64,000 bases of DNA from Paenibacillus sp. PCH8 (GCF_002968835.1 NZ_PKQK01000008.1:40357-104356); one strand, 5' to 3'; numbered from the stretch's first letter, positions 17,202 to 26,498 are shown. The notes: generated by a model from the letters alone, not told the origin. A program made the numbers and translations.

Positions 17202-18857
17202 TTAACAAGGTAGAATATGTACCAAATCGGACACGTTACGCGAATACTTGCATGTTGGCAAAGTCTTAATTATCATCTTTCCGTACCTTTTGGTGTACAT
17301 ACGATTATCCAGGATGATGACAGCCCCTTGGCACTGCATGGATCGATTCAAACGTCCGAATCCTTGTTGCAGTTTGACCATCATCTTGGGAAACATATAA
17401 TCGAAGAAACTGCTACGCTCTGCCTTTTCTATCACAGCAAGCTGTGCTTGGATTAAAGGTTCATTGGGCATAGGAAAAGGTAGCTTTACAATGACAACGG
17501 TCGTCAAAGCATCTCCTGGTACGTCTACGCCTGTCCAAAAGCTAGAACATCCTAGCACCACTGTCCGAGGTTCCGTCTTCAGCTGCTTAATAATGAACTC
17601 TCGATCGCAACCAGGATACTGAATCAACAGATTCAACCCACTCTCGACACAGAAACTTTCTATGGATTTCGCGACTTGGTTCATGGTTTCAAAACTTGTG
17701 AACAAAACAAGCATGCGGCCACCGGTATACATCAGGATCTCTTCTAACTTTTCACCGAGGTACGTGTTGTAGTTAGAGCTGTTCGCATCTGGTGCGTCGT
17801 CCGGACAGATAATCATCGTTTTATTCTTATAGTCGAAAGGGCTGTCAACGATAATGCTACTGTAGTCATAACCTTTAGCCCCAACACGACCAGCGTAGAA
17901 TGCGAATGTTTTACCGTTGGATGTGATCGTAGACATCGTGGCACTGGCAAGAACAACAGTCACTTTATCGAATAAACCTTTAGACAAGACAGCTTTTGGA
18001 TAGAGAGGAGCTGCATGGAGTATAAGCTGGCCTCTGCTCTCAATCGTGGCCCAGTATGCCCATGATTTCCTTTCATTTGAGCTAATGAAGTCTAAGTCAT
18101 CGTTCGATTCAAACATGCGCTCTAATACGTCTGAAACGCCTTTTAAGCGATAAGATTTAACCTTCTCGATAAAAGCACCGAGTGTGCTAACGACTTCCGA
18201 TACCTCAATGCCCTGGTTCATCAGTTTAAATGCGATCTGTTTACCATCCTCGTTCTTCATGTGATCGCGTACTTCTTGGTACACATCATCAATCTGCTTT
18301 TGAAAAGTTTGCCGCAGCTCATTCAGTTCCATCTGTTGATCCAATCCGAGTGAATTTACTGAGTTGCGTTTATATAGATTTTCAAATAAGTTTTCGAAGT
18401 GTTCTACACTGACTTCTTTCTCGAAAACTTTGCAGCATACATCCTCAATTTCATGAGCTTCATCAAAAATGACTGCATCATAGGGCGGTAAAGAGCCATT
18501 TCCGCCGGTTTTCTTTCTCATTTTCAGATCATTAAAGAAATATGCGAAATTGGTTACGATGACATGGGCTTTTTGCATCTGTCCTTTGAGTACTTCAAGC
18601 ATGCAATTGTCTGGTTTGGACGTGGCAGGACACCTGGATGCACTAATTTGCCGCCAAAGTTTGTCCTCGACATCAAACCCAAGCTCGGTACGTTCTCCAA
18701 TCCCATCTCGGCTCATACGGGAATGTATTTTTTGGATGACTTTTGCATCCTCATCCGCACTTAAAAGTTTTTCTTGCCACAGCTTTTCTACCTTTGTATG
18801 ACAGAGGTAGTGATCCTTACCTTTTACCAATTGATACTTGAGTTTCATGTCTTCCAT
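17202..18857 (-). CDS. dinG: DinG-type helicase, C-terminal fragment
   Basis: This piece carries most of a DinG/XPD-type 5'-3' helicase: Fe-S cluster Cys residues (HYLCHTK, ASRCPATSKPDNCML), the DEAH box (VIFDEAHEIED), a SAT motif (VVLASATMST), motif V area (LGCSSFWTGVDVPG) and motif VI (QGFGRLNRS). It lacks Walker A, which is encoded in another frame directly upstream (18872-19156). No ribosome site precedes its first ATG. Adding one C to the CCCC run near 18876-18879 fuses the two into a ~650-aa protein, so this is one broken gene rather than two. Confidence 0.8.
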   Translation of the reverse strand: MEDMKLKYQLVKGKDHYLCHTKVEKLWQEKLLSADEDAKVIQKIHSRMSRDGIGERTELGFDVEDKLWRQISASRCPATSKPDNCMLEVLKGQMQKAHVIVTNFAYFFNDLKMRKKTGGNGSLPPYDAVIFDEAHEIEDVCCKVFEKEVSVEHFENLFENLYKRNSVNSLGLDQQMELNELRQTFQKQIDDVYQEVRDHMKNEDGKQIAFKLMNQGIEVSEVVSTLGAFIEKVKSYRLKGVSDVLERMFESNDDLDFISSNERKSWAYWATIESRGQLILHAAPLYPKAVLSKGLFDKVTVVLASATMSTITSNGKTFAFYAGRVGAKGYDYSSIIVDSPFDYKNKTMIICPDDAPDANSSNYNTYLGEKLEEILMYTGGRMLVLFTSFETMNQVAKSIESFCVESGLNLLIQYPGCDREFIIKQLKTEPRTVVLGCSSFWTGVDVPGDALTTVVIVKLPFPMPNEPLIQAQLAVIEKAERSSFFDYMFPKMMVKLQQGFGRLNRSMQCQGAVIILDNRMYTKRYGKMIIKTLPTCKYSRNVSDLVHILPC

Positions 18858-18871
18858 TTCTAAGATGCTTG

Positions 18872-19156
18872 CTACTCGGGGAGTTCAACATTAACGATTT
18901 GTGTCATGAGGGGAATGGTGTGGGTACAAACGATGACTGTTTTTTTGTTTTGAATGGCCCAGCGTGCAGCGGGTGTTAAATAACCCAATGATTTACCGGT
19001 TCCCGTTCCTGCTTCACAAAGCAAATGTTCACTTTTCTCAAGCGCATGTCCTACTTTCGTAGAGATCATGATTTGCGGAGCCCTGGGCGTATAACCATTT
19101 ATCATTTTAGACAGATGCCCATCTGCCCCAAATGCGCGTTGAATGAAATCGTCCAT
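18872..19156 (-). CDS. dinG: DinG-type helicase, N-terminal fragment with Walker A
   Basis: The 94-residue piece begins MDDFIQRAFG and holds the Q-motif region (YTPRAPQIMI) and Walker A (EAGTGTGKS, residues 48-56), then motif Ia (VIVCTHTIPL). It stops at TAG just after NVELPE, where the helicase sequence continues in the next frame as RVASILEME. The upstream region 19171-19200 is an AT-rich stretch of TATATTAATATA repeats shared with other promoters in the window. On its own the fragment could bind ATP but not unwind DNA. Confidence 0.75.
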   Translation of the reverse strand: MDDFIQRAFGADGHLSKMINGYTPRAPQIMISTKVGHALEKSEHLLCEAGTGTGKSLGYLTPAARWAIQNKKTVIVCTHTIPLMTQIVNVELPE

Positions 19157-19245
19157 TTTGCATCATCCTATCATATATATTAATATACTAATATATTAAC
19201 AAATTAGAAGCGGAAAGTAATCCTTTCCACTGGAATTGTTGCTGT

Positions 19246-19908
19246 TTATGCTTCAAATTTTCTCAAAGTATCCTTATTAATCTTACGCTTCAGGTGGTCT
19301 GGTATATGTTCAAAGCAATAGGTCATTTTCTCGCGGTTTAAGTTAGGGACCTGACTCAGTAGTTCCCATTCATCTGCAGTGAGCACTTTATTACATACCA
19401 GGCATGTCCGATGAATTGCTTCTTTGGAATGCGCGATTTTGGCTTCCTTGCCAGGATTCATATGTTCCAAAAGATGCTGCAGAGCAGGATTACCTGCCCA
19501 ATCATTCTTTTTGTATGGAGCCAGATCGCGCCAACCCATTTGATACGAATCCAATGCGGTAAGATAGGCCTCGTTCACAGCTTGGTCAACAGCTGTAGTG
19601 ATATTCTTTGGTTCAGTAGCAGGATCACCTGGAATCACAGCAAAGCCGTAACCGTCACGAGAATATACATCAATTTCAATCTTGACAATGGATTTTACAT
19701 ATCGATGGGGTACGTTGATTTCGAGTTCTTTGATTTCTAAGTTCCACCGGCTTTCAGTTGCTGACTCCACCCGATCGGTGTACACCTGGTTCGGTATATA
19801 TGGTCTATTGTTATCACTGCGAAACTGAACTGTACCATTGGCAAAAGTACGTTTCAGCTCGGCTACTATTTCTTTGTAATCTCTTTCCAATGGTATTCGT
19901 CCCTTCAC
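19246..19908 (-). CDS. Rad52-like single-strand annealing protein
   Basis: The N-terminal 140 residues have the pattern of Rad52/Sak-type phage annealing proteins: an N-terminal helix (EIVAELKRTF), PYIPNQVYTDRVESATESRW, strands (VKSIVKIEIDVY) and the helix ITTAVDQAVNEAYLTALDSY. Residues about 165-210 carry CLVCNKVL and a later C/H pair (YCFEHIPDHLK), a likely zinc knuckle. GTG overlaps the upstream stop by four bases, suggesting translational coupling; a TTG six codons in, behind AAGGGA, is the alternative. With SSB, clamp and primase elsewhere here it would form an element-borne recombination set. Confidence 0.55.
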   Translation of the reverse strand: MKGRIPLERDYKEIVAELKRTFANGTVQFRSDNNRPYIPNQVYTDRVESATESRWNLEIKELEINVPHRYVKSIVKIEIDVYSRDGYGFAVIPGDPATEPKNITTAVDQAVNEAYLTALDSYQMGWRDLAPYKKNDWAGNPALQHLLEHMNPGKEAKIAHSKEAIHRTCLVCNKVLTADEWELLSQVPNLNREKMTYCFEHIPDHLKRKINKDTLRKFEA

Positions 19909-20285
19909 TCATATTTTTTCAATGTGGACTCAAACGCCTTATAAACGCGTAATGCCAATGAGACCCGGTCTGGAAGATCTCGCTGAAGCTGTTTGAAATA
20001 TTCAATACCAGACTCGGTGATTTCGTAATAGCGGTAATAACGGTTCTCGCTTTCCCAATAACTATGAGCATGGCCTTTTTCAGCAAGCTTCTTAAGCCTT
20101 TGGGTAAGGTAGGAGTCGTTGACTCCTACTCCCTTCAGTGTTTTGGTAATGACTTGATCGAGTTCTTTACCGAATCGCCGTCCGGATTGTAACTCGGCCA
20201 GAACTAAAAAGTCGATAACTTGCTGTACTTTGACCACATGCCCTAAGGATGACTGTTTATCAATTTTGGTTGTATCTTTGCGCAT
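19905..20285 (-). CDS. PadR/RTP-like winged-helix protein
   Basis: A winged-helix DNA-binding protein. The core is VVKVQQVIDFLVLAELQ, a second helix pair, then the recognition region GVGVNDSYLTQRLKKLAEKG and a wing (HAHSYWESENRYYRYYEITE), ending in a dimerisation helix. This matches PadR-like regulators and the related replication terminator protein fold of Bacillus. It overlaps the next gene by four bases. The 24-bp palindrome at 21486-21509, upstream of this four-gene run, is a plausible target. Confidence 0.65.
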   Translation of the reverse strand: MRKDTTKIDKQSSLGHVVKVQQVIDFLVLAELQSGRRFGKELDQVITKTLKGVGVNDSYLTQRLKKLAEKGHAHSYWESENRYYRYYEITESGIEYFKQLQRDLPDRVSLALRVYKAFESTLKKYE

Positions 20286-20305
20286 GCAGGTTTGCCTCCT
20301 TTGTT

Positions 20306-20824
20306 TTATTGAACGAGTTTTTTGAAGATCAACTTCATGAACTTATCTGATTTCTTTTCAGGAAACTGGTCAGTGAATTCTTTAAGAATGGTAGTAAAGT
20401 CTTCAGAATCTCGTGCAAGCCAGTGTAAATACTGTTTGATGGTAATCTGCCAGATCGTGTTCTGAGCCACATAAATGGGCTTTTTTTGGTAGTGCAAAAC
20501 AAACATTAAGCTAACTAGATTTAGCAAAGCAAAAATCGCTATAAAACCAGCTGAACCAAATTCAAAAAACAAATTATTTAGAACTGCAGTACAAACTAAA
20601 GATCCAATGGTTGCAACGATGGTAGAGGTTGTGATGTAAAAGTCAATGATCTTATGAAGTTTTTCTGTCTTGGCCAGTTGTTCCATGCCGTAGTAGCTAA
20701 ACAAGAACAGGTTCTTAAATTCAATTTGGTTCGAATCTGTCAGACCAGTCATGTACTCAGTGAGTTCAGCCTTACCTGGATTCCGTTCTAAAAATTCAAG
20801 ATATGTTCTGAGTTTGAGAGACAC
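20306..20824 (-). CDS. Membrane protein with two central helices, 172 aa
   Basis: The chain has a soluble N-terminal part (residues 1-55), two membrane segments (about 63-85 and 90-112) and a soluble C-terminal part of 60 residues. The start follows CCGGAAGGAGACC. It lies between the P-loop ATPase and the PadR-like gene with short spacers, so it is probably a part of the same operon. The layout resembles no family I can name. Confidence 0.5.
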   Translation of the reverse strand: MSLKLRTYLEFLERNPGKAELTEYMTGLTDSNQIEFKNLFLFSYYGMEQLAKTEKLHKIIDFYITTSTIVATIGSLVCTAVLNNLFFEFGSAGFIAIFALLNLVSLMFVLHYQKKPIYVAQNTIWQITIKQYLHWLARDSEDFTTILKEFTDQFPEKKSDKFMKLIFKKLVQ

Positions 20825-20857
20825 ATTCAGGTCTCCTTCCGGTTTGAGTTATGAGCA

Positions 20858-21424
20858 TTAACGTAACTGGGGATGCTTGGCAGTATACACTGCACCACCC
20901 TGATGATACTTCTCCAATTTAATGACCATATCATAGTACTTTTGTCTTCTAAAAAAGCTTGGACCGAAGGTATCTCTGTAGATCACATGATTTGTTGCTA
21001 GGGTACCTGTGCAACGCATAGAAGTAAGCATCTCCGTGATCAATTCGAATTCTGCACCTACATCATCTACTACAAAAAAGTCTGGAGCTTGGATGCTACC
21101 TATTTTTAATTCATCACTCGCTGCTTGATCGAAATCTACATTAATTGCTCCGGCAACCCGATGAACATCCCAAGGATGGATGTGTCTCTCATTATATGTT
21201 GTATTAGCTCCATTTCGATAAATGTAACCAAAATGAAGTTCCGGATTAGTCAGTGATATCAAATCCTTCAGCAGAGATGTCTTTCCGCTGCCAACTGGCC
21301 CGGTAAGGAGGATGTTCTTATGTTCTTCAATATGTTCTACGATTAATGCAACTGATGCTGACTCAAAGTTCCACTGGGCAAGACGTGCAAGGTTAGAAAC
21401 CGGTTCAATTTTCAATATGTACAC
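20858..21424 (-). CDS. Small P-loop ATPase, VirB11/PilT-like or AAA-like
   Basis: Walker A is GPVGSGKTSLLKDL (residues about 42-55) and Walker B is DFFVVDDVGAE. Downstream residues (TEMLTSMRCTGTLATNH) resemble the sensor region of type II/IV secretion ATPases, but at 188 residues it lacks their N-terminal domain, so it may be a minimal loader or motor. It is the first gene behind the palindromic operator at 21471-21509, followed by a membrane protein and a PadR-like regulator. The three could work together, for example in segregation; this is inference from linkage. Confidence 0.55.
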   Translation of the reverse strand: MYILKIEPVSNLARLAQWNFESASVALIVEHIEEHKNILLTGPVGSGKTSLLKDLISLTNPELHFGYIYRNGANTTYNERHIHPWDVHRVAGAINVDFDQAASDELKIGSIQAPDFFVVDDVGAEFELITEMLTSMRCTGTLATNHVIYRDTFGPSFFRRQKYYDMVIKLEKYHQGGAVYTAKHPQLR

Positions 21425-21470
21425 CCCTTATAAAGTTGTTTGAAGAACTGGGTAACTCAAGTATAACACA

Positions 21471-21509
21471 AACTTACGTGATTACAACTTACGTGTTAAC
21501 ACGTAAGTT
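21471..21509. promoter_or_regulatory. Palindromic operator with an extra half-site
   Basis: Positions 21486-21509 form a perfect 24-bp palindrome with half-site AACTTACGTGTT. A further copy of AACTTACGTG lies at 21471-21480, and ACACGTAAG recurs at 21998-22006. It lies 47 bases upstream of the ATPase operon, where a repressor would act. Confidence 0.65.
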
Positions 21510-22141
21510 GATTCCGCCTTTGCATCATTCCCCTCTATCTCCGTATCTCCCCTCTCCTTTAAAACCCAGCTATTCTCTGTATCTAGATTCGTACTCAGAA
21601 ACAAAACAGCAAAATTAGTTACTATATCCGTATCTATTCTTTTGCTAAGTACGTATCTATAGCAGAACAGAAATTCTGTTTCTATATACGAACAAAGTAA
21701 CAATTTTCGATAGAATGGGGGCGCGGCTGGATCGCGAAAACCGGGTCACAAAGGAAAACCAATCTGGAAAATAATGTAACTTGGTTCATGATACAGATTA
21801 TCTACCTTAAGGGAAACTAAATCCGCGCAAATGGTCCCCGTATGAAGAGACAAGGTACTAGTGCGAGTGAATCTGAAATGAACGTCCCAAGGTGCAGCAA
21901 CGAACGTACGTAAACATATAGTGACTCAGATGTCGTAACAGGAACCTCGCTGTCATATAGCCGAAGGGACACATCAAAGAAAAAATGATGCGTGTAAACA
22001 CGTAAGATTAAAACACGCAACATGTTCATTTTAATACCGAGTACCCTAAAAAACTATGGCCATTAATACCCAATGAGATGTCGGTTGTTAAAGATTGAAA
22101 AGTGTACCTAATATGCTTCATCTGATAATATTTTGATCTCT
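21510..22141. other. Gene-free stretch with short repeats
   Basis: I see no supported gene. The motif CGTATCT or TGTATCT recurs at 21542, 21579, 21629 and 21652, and an inverted repeat AACAGAA/TTCTGTT is centred near 21673. CGTGTAAACACG at 21991-22002 is a second small palindrome. This could be a control or segregation region. Confidence 0.4.
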
Positions 22142-22456
22142 TTATCGATCTATTCGGATTGTCCCATCAGGATACTTGATAAGTTCTTCAACAAGAACGG
22201 CCAGCCATAGGATAGCAATTTTGTAATGCCGGGCTCCATTGGAACGATTATCCTGCTTAAAACGTTCACGTTCCGTAAGCAATTGCTTTAATCCATGTTT
22301 AAGCGTGGGCAGTACCTCATTAGAAACCTTCCCATCTGATTTATATAGCACTTCGTACACGCCTGCTTCCTTCCACATTCTCGTAAGATTGTGAGTAATA
22401 TTCTTATCAACAACATTAGCTTCATTTTCAACTGTCAATCGAATATCCAAACTCAC
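22142..22456 (-). CDS. Conserved phage-type protein, 104 aa
   Basis: The pattern MSLDIRLTVE followed by NITHNLTRMWKEAGVYEVLY, a central LPTLKHGLKQL and a C-terminal KYPDGTIRIDR matches a widespread family of phage and plasmid proteins of unknown function that share the 'NITHNLxxM' motif. GTG is the start; the ribosome site is weak (AAAGAAAAGAG). It stands alone between two gene-free stretches. Confidence 0.55.
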   Translation of the reverse strand: MSLDIRLTVENEANVVDKNITHNLTRMWKEAGVYEVLYKSDGKVSNEVLPTLKHGLKQLLTERERFKQDNRSNGARHYKIAILWLAVLVEELIKYPDGTIRIDR

Positions 22457-22545
22457 TAAATCACTCTTTTCTTTAAAGTTGCTTTTGTTCCTTACCTTCT
22501 GTATATGTGTCAGGGTTTTATATACACTCGCTGCTCACAGTCCAT

Positions 22546-23214
22546 CTAAACTTCCATTAATGATTTGAGGAACCGCAATATGCGACCAAAAAAATAGATG
22601 ATTATAAGAACATTAAAAATCGCTAAAGTGAAATGAGCATCCAACGTATAATTTTGGATCTCACTCCAGAAAAGTAGCATATCATCTTTTAAAAAAGTTG
22701 GTAGATTCGGTGGGATGTCCTTCTCCGAACTGATTTTCAAAATCTTAGTGATTGTAAAAGAAATCAAATATAACGAAATAACTTTTTTGATGGTTATAAA
22801 CACATTTCTGTATATTGGTTTTAGATAAGATCCCAAAGGTTTTAGAACACTTCCTAAATATCCTTTAGTAGATACGCCTATCCTTTTGCATAAAGCAAAA
22901 CCCCGCACCCAAGCATCAATTTCCTCTAAAAAAATATAGCAAGAGGGAACAAGGTGCCCTTTATTAGCCATTCCCCTCATGACACTAGCTGGATAGGTTA
23001 AACTACTATATCTATTTCGCTGTAAGTAATGTCCAAATTCATGTGCCAGAATATGTACACTTTCAGGTTTGCCTAGATCCACTGAATAAGGCATGTTAAT
23101 GGATTTTTTGTTAGGATTAAATGAGAACCCTTCCTTTTGGGATAGCTCTATGTTAATTTTTTCGTTTCGAATATGCTGAAGCATCACTGAAACATCATTC
23201 ATTTCTCCATTCAT
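22546..23214 (-). CDS. Membrane-associated zinc metallopeptidase (HExxH)
   Basis: The zinc motif is HILAHEFGHYLQ, residues about 52-63, of the HEFGH type seen in ImmA/IrrE-like and neutral zinc metallopeptidases. Upstream is a short strand (KSINMPYSVDLGKPESV); downstream is an acidic helix (FLEEIDAWVRGFALC) typical of the third ligand region. Two membrane segments follow (residues about 140-165 and 200-220). The start MNGEMNDV follows AGGGTGAAC. It might cleave a repressor, but no obvious partner lies next to it. Confidence 0.65.
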   Translation of the reverse strand: MNGEMNDVSVMLQHIRNEKINIELSQKEGFSFNPNKKSINMPYSVDLGKPESVHILAHEFGHYLQRNRYSSLTYPASVMRGMANKGHLVPSCYIFLEEIDAWVRGFALCKRIGVSTKGYLGSVLKPLGSYLKPIYRNVFITIKKVISLYLISFTITKILKISSEKDIPPNLPTFLKDDMLLFWSEIQNYTLDAHFTLAIFNVLIIIYFFGRILRFLKSLMEV

Positions 23215-23516
23215 AAGTTCACCCTTTTTCTGTAGTATTAATGAAGTACCTAATCTGAAAACTGGCAATGACCAACGGCGACAATTGCTAATATCTGATG
23301 TGTCCTCTACAGAATGTTTTACTGTTTATTAAGAGCCTCCGATTCCCACTTGTTCCTACACCCCATAATCCTTACAAGCAAAATACCCCACTGTTAGCTA
23401 CAAAATGGGTAATCCTACTGTAGAATAACTGAAATATAGCCTGTTAACGTTATTGTTCAGATTTTCACTATCACCACCACTCAACCAGGTTTAATCTATA
23501 ATTAATATCCTGTGAA
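23215..23516. other. Gene-free stretch
   Basis: Nothing supported: no open frame with a ribosome site, no long hairpin and no repeat. Confidence 0.4.
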
Positions 23517-23669
23517 TTATTCTTTTTCCTTATTACCATTACAGCTACCAACACATGCACTGCATAAATCTCGGTTGTTATCTACCCAAAAACAGAGACC
23601 ATCATTTGTAATACAAGCCTGGGTATCTGTGCAACCACATTTCTTACAGATGCTTACACGTGATATCAT
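23517..23669 (-). CDS. Small Cys-rich protein, 50 aa
   Basis: I start at the ATG giving MISRVSICKKCGC, because AAAGGATG lies just upstream. Eight Cys occur as CKKCGC, ACITNDGLC, LCSAC and SC. This matches the small phage proteins with pattern CxxCGCTxxxAC-CxW-DLCSxC, probably binding zinc or a metal cluster. The two small genes 23517-23669 and 23699-23944 are adjacent and co-directional. Confidence 0.6.
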   Translation of the reverse strand: MISRVSICKKCGCTDTQACITNDGLCFWVDNNRDLCSACVGSCNGNKEKE

Positions 23670-23698
23670 AATTTTCATCCTTTCAATGTATCCATCGC

Positions 23699-23944
23699 TT
23701 ATGAAGTACGCCGCTTGACTTTCTGATACAACTTGCTTATTTTTCCAAGGTCTTCTGCCGACATCCAATCTTCTCCTGATGCTTCAATTTCATCATTAAA
23801 TATTCCCCACAGGATCTCGAATGCTTCTTCGTCACCTTTAGTAAATGAGATTCTTCTACTCTTAGCTTTTGAACTCAGCAATCTGGGCGAGTTAAATATT
23901 TTATCTGCTGAATTTGCCGCACCTTTTATATCACTCGATTTCAT
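23699..23944 (-). CDS. Hypothetical basic protein, 81 aa
   Basis: A basic N-terminal half (SSKAKSRRISFTK) and an acidic helical C-terminal half (FNDEIEASGEDWMSAEDLGK). AAGGAGGAATAAACTTCG precedes the ATG. Family unknown. It may be co-transcribed with the 50-residue Cys-rich gene 29 bases downstream. Confidence 0.5.
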   Translation of the reverse strand: MKSSDIKGAANSADKIFNSPRLLSSKAKSRRISFTKGDEEAFEILWGIFNDEIEASGEDWMSAEDLGKISKLYQKVKRRTS

Positions 23945-24031
23945 CGAAGTTTATTCCTCCTTCCCCAAACCAAAGACAATGTGTAAATTCATCATTTAAA
24001 GAAGTTTAGGTAATCCTATAATTATATTATA

Positions 24032-24053
24032 ATATATTAATTAATTAATATAT
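24032..24053. promoter_or_regulatory. 22-bp AT-only palindrome
   Basis: A perfect palindrome around TTAATTAATTAA (24037-24048). Similar boxes lie at 2396-2407, 19171-19200, 28064-28090 and 40234-40254, each in a promoter-type gap. Confidence 0.45.
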
Positions 24054-24096
24054 ATCGAAAATTGCATTACAATTTAAATGGTCTTTACTCCAATTG

Positions 24097-24321
24097 TTAT
24101 ATCTTTAAAAACCTTTGTCTTGCCTCCCCTTCTATCATCATGATTGGAAAAAATGCCAATAACCCAGACTCACGAAACGTTCTCGGCCCGCCCGAGAGCA
24201 AATCATGTGCCTTAATCAGCCCGGATCGGATGTTCTTAATTTGAATCCTGCGTTTCGTGATCTTCCCGCTTTGGTCCTCATATATGATCTCGACCAGCCA
24301 TCCTAAATATTTCATCGGCAT
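24097..24321 (-). CDS. Small WYL-like protein, 74 aa
   Basis: The chain (VEIIYEDQSGKITKRRIQIK, then IRSGLIKAHDLLSGGPRTFR and LLAFFPI) follows the five-strand pattern of a WYL domain or a short relative common in Paenibacillus. The start MPMKYLGW is chosen because the upstream in-frame ATGGAGG is the ribosome site. Function unknown; full WYL domains act as ligand-sensing regulators. Confidence 0.5.
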   Translation of the reverse strand: MPMKYLGWLVEIIYEDQSGKITKRRIQIKNIRSGLIKAHDLLSGGPRTFRESGLLAFFPIMMIEGEARQRFLKI

Positions 24322-24454
24322 ACTCAGAACCTCCATATAATAACATTTGTATTATTTTATGCGAACATTAGTTCTTTTGCGATATGAAAAAAAGAACAGT
24401 TTGAAGTTTCCTTCTCTGTTCTTTTTACGTCCTTTGGATTCTTTCCTGCATAGT

Positions 24455-25711
24455 CTAGCTAAGTTCCAATTGTAGCTGGGAATTGTTTTGAACAGCTAGA
24501 AAAGTAAAAGCCTCTTTAGCCCGGTGGTGGTAAAAATCTTCGATTACCAGCGGTCTCTTATTATGAAGTAGCCGTTGCTCTGAAGCCTTGTTTATCTCTT
24601 GCATTATCTTCGTAAGCATTCCGCGAATTCCATCTTGCTCCGTTTCCATTCCTTCTTTAATACACTGATCGTGGAAAACAATATATCTTCCAATGCGGTC
24701 ATTTAACATTCGGATGGAGGTTTGTATGTCATCATCATCTTCCGGATCAAACACTCTTAGGGCATCAGCATAATTTTCTTCAATAGCCCTAATGATGTAT
24801 CCCGATATATTACTCACTTCCATGTTACGCTTTTTTTCGTACACATATTTGATGTTTGCCCGTATGTGTTCTTCGCCATGTTTAGAAAGTAATTCTTTAG
24901 CGAGTTTCTTTTTAATTTCAAACCGGGCTAAAAGCTCAAGCGTATCTTCCTTATCAATGTATTCATCATCATTAAGGCTAGCCCGTTCTCCTTTATGGTT
25001 AGGGAAGATATGGAATATGATTCCTATCACCTTTGCACCACTCTTAATCTCTTCAAAAGTAAATTTTATATCTGTTTTGGCTTCGAGTTCCACCTGAGAT
25101 GAAAGAAGTATCCGGTTTTTGAGATGGCTATACTTTACATACTTCCCTTCTTCCAGCTCAAGTTTGTCCCGCAACTGTTCCATGGTGAATTTACGCTTTT
25201 GCAGAGGCAGGTACTGTTTAAGTAGCTTGTACAATTTGGAGGAGTAGAAACTCTTCAAATAGAGTACATTCCATAACTTGAATTTAGTGAAGTTCTGATG
25301 GAGTTGCAGTAAATAAGGCCGCAGCATCTCAGAAAACTCCAGCTCAATCATACCCTTACCATGATAATATCGTGCAGCAGCAAGCCAGTGTGCCGATAAG
25401 GTGGAGTTCATACTTCGTTCCTCTATTACTACTTTCTTGTCCTGGAGACTATCGATGATCTCCCGAACCCGTTTATAGAAGTTTTTCTCAGTTAAGCCCA
25501 GCTTCTCAGCAATATCCTTCACTCGGAAGTGATGTGTCTTGAAACTCGTATCTTCCGGATGAATCCGTGAAGCTAAAATATATATCAATCGTTCTTCATG
25601 TAAAGTTAAATTTGTCCGTGCCTCAATTAATGCATTGGACTCGGAGACAATGTAGTGGTCTGAGATCGTATCAAGTTCAAATTCAAATTCTAACTGGTTA
25701 TCCTCACCCAT
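24455..25711 (-). CDS. repB: Rep_3-family plasmid replication initiator
   Basis: This protein should bind iterons and open the origin. The N-terminal 260 residues match the Rep_3 (RepB/RepE-type) double winged-helix fold: NALIEARTNLTLHEERLIYI, a recognition region (IAEKLGLTEKNFYKRVREII), SMNSTLSAHWLAAARYYHGK and KLWNVLYLKSFYSSKLYKLL, which is the strongest family signature. A ~150-residue C-terminal helical extension is larger than in minimal Rep_3 proteins. The iteron array 25827-26498 begins about 115 bases upstream of its start codon. It is thus the main origin of this element. Confidence 0.9.
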   Translation of the reverse strand: MGEDNQLEFEFELDTISDHYIVSESNALIEARTNLTLHEERLIYILASRIHPEDTSFKTHHFRVKDIAEKLGLTEKNFYKRVREIIDSLQDKKVVIEERSMNSTLSAHWLAAARYYHGKGMIELEFSEMLRPYLLQLHQNFTKFKLWNVLYLKSFYSSKLYKLLKQYLPLQKRKFTMEQLRDKLELEEGKYVKYSHLKNRILLSSQVELEAKTDIKFTFEEIKSGAKVIGIIFHIFPNHKGERASLNDDEYIDKEDTLELLARFEIKKKLAKELLSKHGEEHIRANIKYVYEKKRNMEVSNISGYIIRAIEENYADALRVFDPEDDDDIQTSIRMLNDRIGRYIVFHDQCIKEGMETEQDGIRGMLTKIMQEINKASEQRLLHNKRPLVIEDFYHHRAKEAFTFLAVQNNSQLQLELS

Positions 25712-25826
25712 GTTATTATCCTCACTATATCTTTGATAATTAGATTGTATGGTAGTATCAATGTATTAGCCACTCCTTTTCTTGTGGCCTTTCTGTACTC
25801 ATATAAGAGGGGGATTATATTTGAAA

Positions 25827-26498
25827 TGCCACATAAAAAGGAGTTTGTCCTTGAAGAAAAGACCCAAACAACACCGATTTTGAAAAAAGGCCACACTAAA
25901 GGGAGTTGTTTTCGTTAAAATTGTGGATAACTCGCGATGATACTCCTTTATATGTGGCCTTTTGCAATACATCTCTCCTAAGGCCACATATAAAGGAGTT
26001 AATTTAGAAAATATCCACACATCATGCTTTATCTCTTATGCTAAGGCAACTACATTGCGGTTATCATCTTTATAGAAACAAACTGCCACACCAAAAGGAG
26101 TGAAGTATGTAACAAAGCTGAATAAATTACCTTATGAAGCGATTTTTTTAGCTTAAAGTGCCACACAAAGAGGAGTATTGGGTTGCTTTATCCCCAACAT
26201 TTGCTAATCGTTCACTACCCTACTCCCGTTAATGTGGCCTTGCTGATCCCTTACGTGTGGCCTTTGACTCCCTTTGGTGTGGCTTCTTAGGAATTGTATG
26301 TGTGGCCTTTCACTCCTATATCTGTGGCCCTTTACTCCCTTAAATGTGGCATTAAAGGTCCTTCAAGCCAGTCGTGGCTTTACTCTATCAATCTCTTAAA
26401 CAAGCAAAACATTAAAAATAAAAACTAAAATAATAAAAATATATATCTAAAGAAGAATAGATTCAGATAAAGTCGTAAGTCACCCTTTTCGTGTGGCC
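25827..26498. repeat. Replication origin: about 13 iterons with DnaA boxes
   Basis: The 18-base iteron is close to GGCCACAyNNAAAGGGAGT. Forward copies begin at 25827, 25889, 25982, 26084 and 26159; reverse copies lie at 25942, 26222, 26245, 26267, 26289, 26312, 26334 and 26481. A perfect DnaA box (TTATCCACA, reverse) is at 25922-25930 and a near match at 26011-26020. An AT-rich stretch at 26395-26460 could be the unwinding element. The array lies directly upstream of the Rep_3 gene. Confidence 0.88.

Noticed and set aside
21663..21683. LexA box at the AACAGAA/TTCTGTT inverted repeat
   Set aside because: It lacks the GAACN4GTTC spacing; only the site at 47324-47335 matches.
21817..22029. Minus-strand open frame of 70 codons
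   Set aside because: No ribosome site, and the encoded sequence looks random; it overlaps palindromic operator sequence.
25827..26498. CRISPR array
   Set aside because: Repeats occur in both orientations and stand next to a Rep_3 gene, which is an iteron origin.
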